Assembly (NCBI GenBank): GCA_005808475.1
Contig: SYLY01000245.1
Span: 1-41,301 of the forward strand
Length of the DNA: 41,301 nucleotides
Origin: Acidobacteriota bacterium
GTDB taxonomy: Bacteria > Acidobacteriota > Terriglobia > Bryobacterales > Bryobacteraceae
Direction: 5' to 3'
The notes under the pieces were generated by a model that was not told where the DNA came from, did no database searches, and saw only the letters and a program-made list of their open reading frames with translations. The position numbers were made by a program, and so were the translations under genes. This document shows, piece by piece, positions 1-8,116 of this stretch (positions are counted from its first letter, which is position 1; the number at the start of each line of letters is the position of its first letter).

Positions 1-503
1 CGCAGATCGCCATCAACGCCGCGCTGACCGGCCACCTGGTCTTCACGACGGTTCACGCCAACAACGTGTTCGACGTGCTGGGACGGTTCCTGAACATGGG
101 CGTGGAGCCGTACAACTTCGTGTCGGCGCTCAACTGCATTCTGGCGCAGCGTCTGGTGCGGCTGATCTGCGAGCACTGCAAGAAGCCGGTCCGCTACGGA
201 GAGGACCTGCTGCGCGACGGCGGATTCAACCCGGCCGTGTGGCGCGACGTTACCTTCTACGAGGGCGCCGGTTGTTTCGAGTGCGGGGGGACCGGGTTCC
301 ACGGACGGACGGCGATCCACGAACTGCTGGATCTTTCGGAGAAAATACGGGAGATGATTCTCGACCGGCGTCCCGCCTCCGAGATCAAGCGGCAGGCGCG
401 CGAGGAAGGCATGACGTCGTTGCGCGAGTCGGCGATGGAGAAGGTGCGGCTCGGCATGACCACTCTGAAGGAAGTGAACAAAGTGACGTTCGTCGAAGGT
501 TGA
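1..503 (+). CDS. GspE/PilB-type secretion ATPase, C-terminal part (5' end outside window)
   Basis: This is the carboxy-terminal 166 residues of a hexameric assembly ATPase that powers type IV pilus or type II secretion systems from the cytoplasmic face of the inner membrane. The reading frame is already open at base 3 and begins with the conserved stretch around 'LTGHLVFTTVHAN', which follows Walker B in this family. The tetracysteine zinc motif is present: Cys codons at 168 and 177, then at 273 and 282 ('CFECGGTGFHGR'). The arginine- and glutamate-rich end is typical of GspE/PilB. The Walker A and B boxes must lie upstream. The stop overlaps the next start (TTGA). PilM, PilN and PilO follow, so it serves that machine. 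PilB and GspE cannot be told apart from this end; PilT is less likely because PilT lacks the tetracysteine motif. Confidence 0.93.
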   Translation, partial: QIAINAALTGHLVFTTVHANNVFDVLGRFLNMGVEPYNFVSALNCILAQRLVRLICEHCKKPVRYGEDLLRDGGFNPAVWRDVTFYEGAGCFECGGTGFHGRTAIHELLDLSEKIREMILDRRPASEIKRQAREEGMTSLRESAMEKVRLGMTTLKEVNKVTFVEG

Positions 504-1411
504 GCCTGGGATTTCTGGACAATTTCGGCGGTCTGTTCGAGGATCCGCCTCCGGCGTTCGTCTTCGAGATGTCGCAAAGCGGCATCGCGTGCGGCGTTCG
601 TTCGAAGCGGCGGGGACAGCCTCCCAAGGTCACCTTCCAGCGCTTCGCCGAGGGAGAAGTGCTGGCCATCTCGCCGGTGCGCGACAACGTCGCCAAGCCG
701 GCCGAATTTGCGCGGCACGTGGCCGGTCTGGCTCCGCAAACCGGGTCGAGGAAGCGGCGCGAGGCCGCGCTGATTCTTCCCGATTACTGCGCGCGGGTGG
801 CGGTGCTCGACTTCGAGTCGTTTCCCACCGACCCCGAGGAACAGGCTTCGCTCGTGCGGTTCCGGATGAAGAAGACGGTGCCGTTCGACCTGGACGCGGC
901 CGCGGTGAACTTCCACGCGGCCAAGCTCGGCAAGCGGTTCGAGGTTGTGGTGGCGGCGGCGGCCGAGGAGATCGTCGCCAAATACGAGGCTCCGTTCCGC
1001 GCGGCGGGCTACCTGCCCGGATTCTGCACCACGTCGATGCTCGCGTCGATGGACCTGATGCCGGCCAAGGATCTCAACGTCGCGGTGAAGTTGTGCGACA
1101 AGGTGATCACGGTCGCGCTGTGCGACGGCCGGTGTCCGAAACTGATCCGCTGCGTGGAGTTGTCGGAGATGACGTTCGAGGAAGTGATGGCGGTGCTCTA
1201 TCCGACCTTCGCCTATGCCGAGGACGAGTTGAAGCGCCGGCCGGCGCGCATGGTGATCTGCGGTTTCGGCGACGCGACCAATCCGTTGCGCGAGCAGTGG
1301 CAGACCGATCTCAACGTTCCGGTGGAGACGATGCAGTCGTCCTGGGGCGCGCCGGGCGAATTCAACGCCGGGCTGATGGGCTGGCTGCACGCGCAGGAGA
1401 GCAAACAGTGA
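500..1411 (+). CDS. pilM: PilM-like actin-fold protein of type IV pilus/T2SS platform
   Basis: This is a 303-residue protein resembling PilM, the cytoplasmic actin-like ATPase-fold protein that binds the PilN N-terminus and links the assembly ATPase to the inner-membrane platform. The N-terminal strand 'FVFEMSQSGIACG' matches the first beta strand of the PilM/FtsA fold, and 'LNVAVKLCDKVITVALCDG' looks like the second phosphate-loop strand. I chose TTG at 500 because it overlaps the upstream stop as TTGA and keeps the first strand intact. The next in-frame ATG (569) would cut into that strand. The sequence is divergent, so the name rests partly on its position directly before PilN and PilO. 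The longer open frame beginning further upstream overlaps the ATPase gene and is not credible. Confidence 0.78.
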   Translation: MSLGFLDNFGGLFEDPPPAFVFEMSQSGIACGVRSKRRGQPPKVTFQRFAEGEVLAISPVRDNVAKPAEFARHVAGLAPQTGSRKRREAALILPDYCARVAVLDFESFPTDPEEQASLVRFRMKKTVPFDLDAAAVNFHAAKLGKRFEVVVAAAAEEIVAKYEAPFRAAGYLPGFCTTSMLASMDLMPAKDLNVAVKLCDKVITVALCDGRCPKLIRCVELSEMTFEEVMAVLYPTFAYAEDELKRRPARMVICGFGDATNPLREQWQTDLNVPVETMQSSWGAPGEFNAGLMGWLHAQESKQ

Positions 1412-1421
1412 GGGTTCCGCG

Positions 1422-1994
1422 ATGAAAGGCGCCGTCTCCATCAATCTGGCGAGCGAGCCATTCCGCCGGGACCGTCCGTTCGTCGTGGCGGCGGTCGCGG
1501 CGAGCGCTGCGCTCGGCGGGCTGTTGCTCTATCAGCTTTCGATCGGGCTCATCGAGCGCGGGGAGCGTGGCGGCTTGAACGACCAGATCCTGAGCGCCAG
1601 CGCCCAGTTGAACAAGGTTCAAGCCGAGCACGCCCAGCTCCAGAGGGGACTCCGCGATCCGCGCAATCAGGAGGCGGTCGACTACGCGCTGTTCCTCAAC
1701 GGGCTGCTGATGCGCAAGGCGATCAGTTGGACGCGCATCTTTTCCGACCTCGAGCAGGTGATGCCGGGCGAGGTGCGTCTGATCTCGGTGCGTCCGCAGG
1801 TGAACACCGACAACCAGATCCAGTTGGATATGTGGGTCGGATCGGAGACGCAGGAGCCGGTGGTGAACATGATCATGAAGCTGGAGGGATCGCCGTTGTT
1901 CGGCGCGACGGCGGTGCCCAGTTGGCTGCCCCCCACGCAGTCGGAGAATCTGTATCGCTACCGGGTGACGGTGAACTATGGCTCTAAGCTCTAG
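1422..1994 (+). CDS. pilN: PilN-like inner-membrane protein
   Basis: This is a 190-residue bitopic membrane protein. The N-terminus 'AVSINLASEPFRRDRP' matches the PilN cytoplasmic tail (INLxxxPxR) that docks into PilM. One membrane segment at about residues 20-42 is followed by a charged coiled-coil stretch (about 55-85) and a periplasmic ferredoxin-like domain ending in 'YRYRVTVNYGSKL'. PilN pairs with PilO to form the alignment complex between the inner-membrane motor and the outer-membrane secretin. A GAGG ribosome-binding site sits just before the ATG. The gene begins 10 bases after pilM and overlaps pilO by 17 bases, so the three are probably co-translated. Confidence 0.85.
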   Translation: MKGAVSINLASEPFRRDRPFVVAAVAASAALGGLLLYQLSIGLIERGERGGLNDQILSASAQLNKVQAEHAQLQRGLRDPRNQEAVDYALFLNGLLMRKAISWTRIFSDLEQVMPGEVRLISVRPQVNTDNQIQLDMWVGSETQEPVVNMIMKLEGSPLFGATAVPSWLPPTQSENLYRYRVTVNYGSKL

Positions 1995-2613
1995 CCTCGT
2001 CAAGGCCGCCGGCAAGCTTCGCCCCAGCGCGGCGGCGGGTCCGAAGAAGGATCCGCGCGCGGTCTGGAAGTGGGTGCTGGGCGGATTGGCGCTCGCCAAC
2101 GTCGCGGCGTTCTTCCTGCTGGTGCGGCCGCCCGGCGGCTCGCTCACCGATCTCGACACGCAACTACAGGCCTTGCGGAAGCAGGCGGCCGGGCAACAGG
2201 TGGAGATGCGGAAGACGCGCGATCTGGTGGCGCGGATCCAGACGGCGCGATCGGAGCAGGAGAAGTTCCTGGACACCTACTTCATGGACCGGCGCACCAC
2301 TTCGTCGACGATCCTCACCGAGATCTCGCGGGCAGCCAAGGAGGCCGGCCTGAAACCGAAGGAGCACGCGTTCTCGATCGAGCCGGTGGACGGCAGCGAG
2401 ACGATCGGCATGCTCACGATCAACGCCAACTACGAAGGCTCGTACGGCGACCTAATCCGGTTCGTCAACCTGATGGACCGGTCGCGGCGCTTTCTGATCA
2501 TCGACACGATTCAGGCGGCCCCGATGCAGGAGAAGGGCAAGCTGGCGGCGAGATTCAAGATGGCCACGTTCGTTCGCGAAAGCGCATCGATCGTGGAGGG
2601 GGCGGGCCAGTGA
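1978..2613 (+). CDS. pilO: PilO-like inner-membrane protein
   Basis: This is a 211-residue protein with the PilO plan: a basic cytoplasmic tail, one membrane helix at about residues 30-49, a coiled coil at about 55-85, then a periplasmic domain. It is expected to form a heterodimer with the PilN-like protein encoded just upstream. The ATG lies inside the end of pilN (17-base overlap), and the stop overlaps the next start as GTGA. Sequence similarity to characterised PilO is weak by eye. Topology, size and gene order are the main support. Confidence 0.8.
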   Translation: MALSSSLVKAAGKLRPSAAAGPKKDPRAVWKWVLGGLALANVAAFFLLVRPPGGSLTDLDTQLQALRKQAAGQQVEMRKTRDLVARIQTARSEQEKFLDTYFMDRRTTSSTILTEISRAAKEAGLKPKEHAFSIEPVDGSETIGMLTINANYEGSYGDLIRFVNLMDRSRRFLIIDTIQAAPMQEKGKLAARFKMATFVRESASIVEGAGQ

Positions 2614-3362
2614 CACTGGGAGCCGAACCGAAGAAAGTCGCCGCTGCCGCGATTCTGGTCGTGGCCGCCGCCCTCGCGATGTACACCCAGGTGCTAGCTC
2701 CCGTGGACGCTTACCCAAGCCGGCCGACGCCGGCGGCGGAGACGGTCAAGCTTCCCGCGATTCCCGGGTCTCCCGCGCTCGACCTGCCGCGCCGCACCGC
2801 CGAGGCGGTGAGAGGCGGATCGGCACGGAATCTGACGCGGCGGCGAAGCGGTGGATCGCCGGCCGGCGAGTGGGTGCCGACCCTGAAGCCCCGGAGACCG
2901 GAGGACCGGCCGGATCCGGCGACGGTGGAGCCCACGCTGCGGACGGATCTGCTCGACAAGCTCCAGACGGTAACGGCCTCCGGAGGCCATCGAAGCCTGT
3001 TCGAATTCGGCTCGGCGGCGGCGGCGGTTCCCGACGTGAAGATCACGCCGAAGAAGGCTGCCGACAAGACGGCGGAGGAGGCCAAGGTCGCGGCGGCGGC
3101 AGCGGCGGCAGCCGCCAAGGCCACCCCGCCGGGCAAGCCCGCTCCGCCCGCGATTCCCCTCAAGTATTACGGGTTCGTGGACGGCAGCGGCGGCAAACAG
3201 GCGTTCTTCCTCAACGGCGAGGATATCTTCGCGGCGGCGGCGGGCCAGACGATTCAGTCGAGGTACCGGGTGCTGCGGATCGGCCTGACCTCTGCCGAGA
3301 TTGAGGATGTTCAGCACAAGCACAAGCAGACCATCGCGCTCGAGGAGGCGCCGGCTTCATGA
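2610..3362 (+). CDS. GspC/PilP-like periplasmic connector protein
   Basis: This 250-residue protein starts at GTG 2610, which overlaps the pilO stop (GTGA). A single membrane segment at about residues 9-27 is followed by a long linker rich in Pro and Arg, then one rich in Ala and Lys. A compact C-terminal domain begins near residue 185 ('KYYGFVDG') and contains '[17 protein letters not shown]' and '[15 protein letters not shown]'. That beta-rich ending resembles the homology region of GspC and PilP, which bind the secretin and join it to the inner-membrane platform. Its place after PilO is where pilP sits in type IV pilus operons. I cannot decide between GspC-like and PilP-like. The stop overlaps the next gene as ATGA. 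Confidence 0.7.
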   Translation: MTLGAEPKKVAAAAILVVAAALAMYTQVLAPVDAYPSRPTPAAETVKLPAIPGSPALDLPRRTAEAVRGGSARNLTRRRSGGSPAGEWVPTLKPRRPEDRPDPATVEPTLRTDLLDKLQTVTASGGHRSLFEFGSAAAAVPDVKITPKKAADKTAEEAKVAAAAAAAAAKATPPGKPAPPAIPLKYYGFVDGSGGKQAFFLNGEDIFAAAAGQTIQSRYRVLRIGLTSAEIEDVQHKHKQTIALEEAPAS

Positions 3363-4981
3363 CGACTTCGCGCGGGCTCCGGGGGCGACGGCGGCGTCAA
3401 TCGGGTTTCGCGCTGCTGCTGATCTTCGCCATGGCGGCGTCGATCTCGGTGATGCTGTACATGGAAGCTCCGCGCATCGTGTTCGAGGGGCAGCGGCAAA
3501 AGGAAGAGTTGCTCATCGAGCGTGGAGAGCAGTTCCAGCGCGCCATCCAGTTGTTCGTGCGGAAGAACAAGAAGTACCCGCAGAACATGGAGGAAATCGA
3601 GAAGTTTCAGGACATCCGGTATCTGCGGCGCAAGTTCAAGGACCCAATGACGGACAAGGGCGAATGGCGGCTGGTCAAGGTGGACGCGTCCGGCCAATTC
3701 GTCGACTCGCTGATTCACAAGAAGAAGGACCCCACCGGCAAGGACGACGAGAAGAAAGGGCCGATGATCAACGAGATCCCACAGGCCCAGCTCAATCCCA
3801 CCGGGAGCGGAGTGGAGGAGCAGAACGCGGGACTGCGGCAGCGCGCCAGCGATCGTCCGGCGGCGGCGGCCGGAGTTGGCGGACGCGCGGGGTTCGGTGG
3901 GACAGGCGGCGACCCCGGCCAGTTCGGAACGCCGCAAGGGCAGCCGTACGACCCGGCCGCTCCGCAGCCGTACAACGCAGGTCAACCGCAATATCCCGGG
4001 CAGCCCCAATTCCCGGGCCAACCGCAGTATCCGGGGCAGCCTTCGTCCTACCCCGGGCAGCCGCAATATCCCGGCCAGCCGCAATACCCCGGCCAGCCGC
4101 AATACCCCGGCCAGCCCCAATACCCTGGCCAGCCGGCGTACCCCGGCCAGCCGGCGTACCCAGGCCAACCCACTTATCCCGGCCAGCCCGCGTACCCTGG
4201 TCAGCCTAACTACCCGGGACAGCCCACCTACCCGGGACAGCCTGCCTACCCCCAAACCGGATACCCCGGCCAGCCCACCTACCCGGGACAGCCTGCCAAC
4301 CCTCAAACCGGATACCCCGGCCAGACCGGCGGCCGCCCCGGCTTCAATCCGTTCGTCCCCGGTCCTGGCGGAACGGCGAACTCGCAGTTCGGCGGACAGG
4401 TCCAAAGCCCCTACTCCGGCAACGCACCCGGAACGGTCAACGCGGCCCAGATGATCATGCAGCAGCTCACCACTCCGCGAGCCAACCCGGGAGGAACCGG
4501 GGGCTTCGCACCCCCACCCAACGGCGGTTCGGCAAACGGATCCGGCGGCACTTCATTCGGGCCACCTGGACAAGCGGGATTTCCGGGAGGCGGCGTCCCC
4601 GGAGCGGGAATCCCGGGCCAGGGCGGCACAGGAATGTTCGGAACCGGTGGCATCGCCGGCGTCGCGAGCAAAGCCGACGGCGAAGGTATCAAGATCTACA
4701 ACGAGCGGTCCAAGTACAAGGAATGGGAGTTCCTCTACGAACCCCAGAAGGACAAGTCCGCGCAACTGGCCGCGGGCGGGGGCAACGGCAACCTGCCAGG
4801 CCAGAACTCCAACAACCCTCTCGGCCAAAACCAGGGGCAGGGGAGCGGGTTCGGCAACAAGGGCAACACGAGTGGCTTCGGAAACACGTCCTCCGGCACG
4901 GGCAGCCCCTTCGGCAACAGTTCGCCGTTCGGCAACTCTTCGCCGTTCGGCGGCGCTCCTTCGGGCGGCCCCGGCCGCTGA
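3359..4981 (+). CDS. Pseudopilin-like protein with a long YPGQP-repeat tail
   Basis: This 540-residue protein begins like a prepilin: a basic leader ('[12 protein letters not shown]') and a likely cleavage site G16/F17 before a hydrophobic helix (17-34). The usual glutamate at +5 is absent, as in GspK-type minor pseudopilins. Residues 35-110 continue as an amphipathic helix plus '[18 protein letters not shown]', a pattern seen in GspG-like proteins. The rest is low complexity: proline/glycine/glutamine repeats at 208-322, then Gly/Asn/Phe-rich sequence. A short ordered island at about 443-465 contains '[16 protein letters not shown]'. It closes the pilus/secretion operon (ATGA overlap with the preceding gene). 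A minor pseudopilin or surface fibre subunit is my inference. Confidence 0.65.
   Translation: MTTSRGLRGRRRRQSGFALLLIFAMAASISVMLYMEAPRIVFEGQRQKEELLIERGEQFQRAIQLFVRKNKKYPQNMEEIEKFQDIRYLRRKFKDPMTDKGEWRLVKVDASGQFVDSLIHKKKDPTGKDDEKKGPMINEIPQAQLNPTGSGVEEQNAGLRQRASDRPAAAAGVGGRAGFGGTGGDPGQFGTPQGQPYDPAAPQPYNAGQPQYPGQPQFPGQPQYPGQPSSYPGQPQYPGQPQYPGQPQYPGQPQYPGQPAYPGQPAYPGQPTYPGQPAYPGQPNYPGQPTYPGQPAYPQTGYPGQPTYPGQPANPQTGYPGQTGGRPGFNPFVPGPGGTANSQFGGQVQSPYSGNAPGTVNAAQMIMQQLTTPRANPGGTGGFAPPPNGGSANGSGGTSFGPPGQAGFPGGGVPGAGIPGQGGTGMFGTGGIAGVASKADGEGIKIYNERSKYKEWEFLYEPQKDKSAQLAAGGGNGNLPGQNSNNPLGQNQGQGSGFGNKGNTSGFGNTSSGTGSPFGNSSPFGNSSPFGGAPSGGPGR
3980..4324 (+). repeat. In-frame 18-base tandem repeat encoding YPGQP(Q/A/T/N)
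   Basis: About 115 codons made of roughly 16-18 imperfect copies of a six-residue unit (Tyr-Pro-Gly-Gln-Pro plus one variable residue Q, A, T, S or N), occasionally spaced by 'QTG'. Copies differ at synonymous sites (for example CCCGGC versus CCGGGA), so the array is selected at protein level and is not a very recent DNA expansion. Copy number is likely to vary between strains. Confidence 0.95.
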
Positions 4982-6109
4982 TCACTTCCCCTTATTCTCG
5001 TACCACTTGAGGTTGGCGGTGGCCGACCCGATGCAGGCGATATCCACGCGTCCGTCCCCGTTGAGATCGGCCGCCGCGCAAGCCGCCGCCGCCATGCCCC
5101 CCTGGTCGAGCGGCGTCCGGAACCAGCGCTCGCCCCGAGGATCGTTCGAGTGGTAGAGATAGACGCTCCTTCCCTGCCCCCGGAACCCGGCGATCACCTC
5201 CTGCCGTCCGTCGCCATCGAGATCGGCGGTAACCACCGTGTGCCCGTCGACCAGCGAATCGTCGATCACGTTCCGCTTCCAAACCCCACGCTTCTCCGTG
5301 TACACAACCAATTGATTCCCGTGCCACGGCTCGATCGACGCGAGAAACTTCCGCTTCGCCAGATAACCCACGGCGATGTCGCTCGCCCCGCTCTTCGGCG
5401 CCGGCGCGGGATCGCCCGTCGCGATCTCCACGCGCTGCCACTGCCCCTTCTTGTCGATCCAGTAATCGTGGATGCCGCTGAAGCTAGCGGTAAGTATGTG
5501 GTCGCGCTGCCCGCCCGCCCATGGATGCACGAAGATTCCGTGCATCACGCCCTCGTTGCTCGCGTCGATCGTGACGCGCGTCCACTCACCCGGCCGGTAG
5601 AACACCAGCGGCACGCGATCCTTGTAATTGGGCGCCTCCGCCTTGGCTCCGGCCAGGGGCGCGTTCACGAAAATCGTCTGTCCGGGTCCCTCGGGGCTGG
5701 CGCAGCGAATCCGGTGCGACGTGGTTAGCCGGTCGATCTCGCGCACCTTCCAAGGCTTCGAACGGTCCTCTCCCGGCTCGAGCACCGACACGATTCCGAT
5801 GCTCCGCTTCGGCTCGTTCTCGAACGCGTGCGCCACCACCATCGCGTCCCCGCAGGCCGCGACGTTGATCATCCGGCTCAGGCCGCTCGCCAGCACGTGG
5901 CGCTTCCACGACGGACCCTCGAACCAGAGCAGGTCGTTCAAGCGGCTCGCCAGGGCGATCAGGTCCATCTTCCCGTCGCGATTGACGTCGAACGGAACCA
6001 CCTGATAACCGGCGTCCAGACCGGTTGCGATCACATGCGGTTCGAACGCGGGCGCAGCCGCGCACAGACAGACCGGCGCCAACAGGGCGGCGGCGAAACG
6101 AGTGCTCAT
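4982..6109 (-). CDS. Secreted FG-GAP/VCBS repeat protein
   Basis: This is a 375-residue exported protein. From ATG 6109 it has a signal peptide ('MSTRFAAALLAPVCLCAAA'), then beta-propeller repeats with calcium-binding loops of the FG-GAP type: 'DVNRDGKMDLIAL', 'DLDGDGRQEVIAGF' and 'DLNGDGRVDIACIG'. Such propellers act in binding or as carbohydrate-related accessory proteins; no catalytic residues are evident. ATG 6109 is preferred over an in-frame codon at 6145 because the shorter form starts directly at the signal peptide and has a -10-like TAGACT eight bases upstream. The stop abuts that of the convergent pseudopilin-like gene with no space for a terminator. The gene is divergent from the MetE-like gene. 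Confidence 0.85.
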   Translation of the reverse strand: MSTRFAAALLAPVCLCAAAPAFEPHVIATGLDAGYQVVPFDVNRDGKMDLIALASRLNDLLWFEGPSWKRHVLASGLSRMINVAACGDAMVVAHAFENEPKRSIGIVSVLEPGEDRSKPWKVREIDRLTTSHRIRCASPEGPGQTIFVNAPLAGAKAEAPNYKDRVPLVFYRPGEWTRVTIDASNEGVMHGIFVHPWAGGQRDHILTASFSGIHDYWIDKKGQWQRVEIATGDPAPAPKSGASDIAVGYLAKRKFLASIEPWHGNQLVVYTEKRGVWKRNVIDDSLVDGHTVVTADLDGDGRQEVIAGFRGQGRSVYLYHSNDPRGERWFRTPLDQGGMAAAACAAADLNGDGRVDIACIGSATANLKWYENKGK

Positions 6110-6125
6110 ACAATAAGAGTCTATG
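6107..6125. promoter_or_regulatory. Compact bidirectional promoter, FG-GAP gene / MetE-like gene
   Basis: The two start codons are separated by only 13 bases. On the plus strand TACAAT (6109-6114) lies 8 bases before ATG 6123. On the minus strand TAGACT (plus-strand AGTCTA, 6118-6123) lies 8 bases before ATG 6109. Each hexamer overlaps the other gene's start codon. No convincing -35 box is visible. If these are the real -10 elements, both mRNAs are leaderless or nearly so. Confidence 0.5.
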
Positions 6126-7118
6126 CCGATTCTCACCACCGTCATTGGCAGCTACCCCGTCCCCCACTGGTTGTTGGGCGACACGAGCCGGGGCACGCTG
6201 CGCGACGCGATCATGGCCGTCCTCAAGACGCAGGAACTCGCGGGCATCGACGTCGTCGCCGATGGCGAACTGAACCGCTTCGACCCGAGCCACCCGGAGA
6301 CCAACGGGATGATCGACTACTTCGTCTCCCGCATGGACGGAATCCGAACTCGATATTCGATTACCGATATCGCCAAGTTCCGCGAGGACGCCGGCGTGTC
6401 CTACCGCACCGATCCGGCGGGCATCGTGACCGGCGAGATCGGCGAGGGCACGCTGAACCTCCCGCGCGACTACGAGTTCACCAGGCCGCTGACGGCGCGG
6501 ACGCTCAAATTCACCTGCACGGGTCCGCACATGCTGACCAAGGTGCTCACCGACCGCCACTACGGAGGCCGCGAAAAGCTGGCCATGGCGATCGCCGGAG
6601 TGCTGCGCCGGCAGATGGAAGCGATCCCCGCGGAAGTGGTGCAGATCGACGAGGCCAACATCAGCGGGCACCCGGAGGACCGCGAGTGGGCGCTCGAGGC
6701 GATCAACCATGTGCTCGAAGGCATTCGCGGCCGGCGCGGCCTGCACATCTGCTTCGGCAACTACGGCGGACAGTCGATCCAAAAGGGCTTTTGGCGCGAC
6801 CTGCTCGGGTTCCTCAACGGACTGAAGTGCGACCACCTGCTGCTCGAGTTCGCCCGCCGCGGCTACGACGAACTCGAAGTGTTCCGCGATCTCGACCCGC
6901 GCATCGGCCTGGGCCTGAGCGTCGTCGACATCAAGGACAACCAGATCGAAACACCGGAACTGATCGCGCGCCGGATCGAGCACGCCGAAAAGACGATCGG
7001 CGCGGGGCGCGTCCCGTTCGTCCACCCCGACTGTGGATTCTGGATGCTCCAACGCAGCGTCGCCGACGGCAAGATGCGGGCGCTCGTCCAGGGCCGCGAT
7101 CTCTACGAGGGCCGTTAG
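6123..7118 (+). CDS. MetE-like (cobalamin-independent methionine synthase C-terminal fold) protein
   Basis: This 331-residue protein corresponds to the catalytic C-terminal barrel of cobalamin-independent methionine synthase without the N-terminal barrel. The zinc set appears complete: His208 and Cys210 ('LHICFGN'), Glu242 ('LLLEFARRG') and Cys304 ('HPDCGFW'), matching His641, Cys643, Glu665 and Cys726 of E. coli MetE. 'VQIDEAN' (174-180) matches the acidic substrate-binding loop. Stand-alone core forms can use methyl donors other than polyglutamyl methyl-folate, so the donor and acceptor here are unknown. The neighbours give no methionine context. The following gene starts 2 bases after its stop. 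Confidence 0.8.
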   Translation: MPILTTVIGSYPVPHWLLGDTSRGTLRDAIMAVLKTQELAGIDVVADGELNRFDPSHPETNGMIDYFVSRMDGIRTRYSITDIAKFREDAGVSYRTDPAGIVTGEIGEGTLNLPRDYEFTRPLTARTLKFTCTGPHMLTKVLTDRHYGGREKLAMAIAGVLRRQMEAIPAEVVQIDEANISGHPEDREWALEAINHVLEGIRGRRGLHICFGNYGGQSIQKGFWRDLLGFLNGLKCDHLLLEFARRGYDELEVFRDLDPRIGLGLSVVDIKDNQIETPELIARRIEHAEKTIGAGRVPFVHPDCGFWMLQRSVADGKMRALVQGRDLYEGR

Positions 7119-7119
7119 C

Positions 7120-8112
7120 ATGAAAATCGCGATCCTGATCGCGGCGGCCGTGGCGGCTCACGCGCAGCGGCTTGACAATATCCGGCAGCTCACCAACGGT
7201 GGGCAGAACGCGGAAGCCTACTGGTCGCCGGACGGCAAGCGGCTGGTGTTCCAGTCCACGCGCTCGCCGCACGAATGCGACCAGATCTACACGATGAACG
7301 CCGACGGTTCGAACCAGAGGATGGTGTCCACCGGCAAGGGCCGGACCACGTGCGGCTACTTCCTGAAGGACAACCACCACATCGTTTACGGATCCACTCA
7401 CGAAGGCGGCGCCGCGTGTCCGCCTTCGCCCGATCGCGGCAAAGGGTACGTCTGGGCGGTCTACCCGAGCTACGACATCTTCCTCGCCGACGACGCGGGC
7501 GCGATCGTCGAGAAGCTGACCTCCGAGCCGGGCTACGACGCGGAGGCAACGGTCAACTTCAAGACCGGGCGCATCGTCTACACGTCGATGGCCTCGGGCG
7601 ACCTGGATCTGTGGTCGATGAAGCCCGATGGATCGGACAAGAAGCGGCTGACGAACACCGAGGGGTACGACGGCGGCGCCGTCTTTTCGCGCGACGGGAA
7701 GAAGCTGGTGTGGCGAAGCAACCATCCGGCCGCGGGCGCGCCGATGGACCGCTATCGAGCGCTGCTGCGCGACAATCTCACCACGCCGATGAAGATGGAG
7801 ATCGTCGTCGCGGACGGCAACGGGCGCAACGCGAAACAGGTGACGAGCTTCGGCTGCGCGAGCTTCGCGCCCACCTTCACGCCAGACGGCAAGCGGATCG
7901 TCTTCTCCTCGAACAAGCACGAATGCGATGGCCGGAAGTTCGAAATCTATTCGATGAACGTGGACGGGTCGGATTTGCAACGGGTCACCGATTTCGGCGG
8001 CTTCACGTCGTTTCCCGAGTTCTCACCCGATGGCCGGAAGCTGGTCTTCGCGTCGGACCGGAACGCGAAGGCGCGTTACGAGTTCAACATCTTCGTCGCG
8101 GACTGGCGCTGA
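7120..8112 (+). CDS. Exported PD40/TolB-like beta-propeller protein
   Basis: This 330-residue protein has a short signal peptide ('MKIAILIAAAVAAHAQ') and repeated PD40 motifs: 'YWSPDGKRLVFQSTR', 'FSRDGKKLVWRSN', 'FTPDGKRIVFSSNK' and 'FSPDGRKLVFASDR'. These form a beta-propeller like that of TolB or the N-terminal part of prolyl oligopeptidase-type proteins; there is no peptidase domain. 'MNADGSN', 'MKPDGSD' and 'MNVDGSD' recur between the strands. Six cysteines are spread through the protein, several in 'HEC' and 'TTC' contexts, so disulfides are plausible. It is probably co-transcribed with the MetE-like gene, although a functional link is not obvious. The start is fixed by the signal peptide. 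Confidence 0.85.
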   Translation: MKIAILIAAAVAAHAQRLDNIRQLTNGGQNAEAYWSPDGKRLVFQSTRSPHECDQIYTMNADGSNQRMVSTGKGRTTCGYFLKDNHHIVYGSTHEGGAACPPSPDRGKGYVWAVYPSYDIFLADDAGAIVEKLTSEPGYDAEATVNFKTGRIVYTSMASGDLDLWSMKPDGSDKKRLTNTEGYDGGAVFSRDGKKLVWRSNHPAAGAPMDRYRALLRDNLTTPMKMEIVVADGNGRNAKQVTSFGCASFAPTFTPDGKRIVFSSNKHECDGRKFEIYSMNVDGSDLQRVTDFGGFTSFPEFSPDGRKLVFASDRNAKARYEFNIFVADWR

Positions 8113-8116
8113 TCGC

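Noticed and set aside
2070..2609. Longer form of the GspC/PilP-like protein starting inside pilO
   Set aside because: The extra N-terminal part is out-of-frame pilO sequence rich in Arg and Gly. GTG 2610 with a 4-base overlap gives a sensible membrane anchor.
3980..4324. CRISPR-like array
   Set aside because: The repeats are contiguous 18-base units in a coding frame with no unique spacers; they encode YPGQP repeats.
5586..7121. 511-codon open frame on the minus strand across the FG-GAP and MetE-like genes
   Set aside because: It spans two real genes on opposite strands and their promoter, with biased Arg/Val/Asp/His composition; an antisense shadow.
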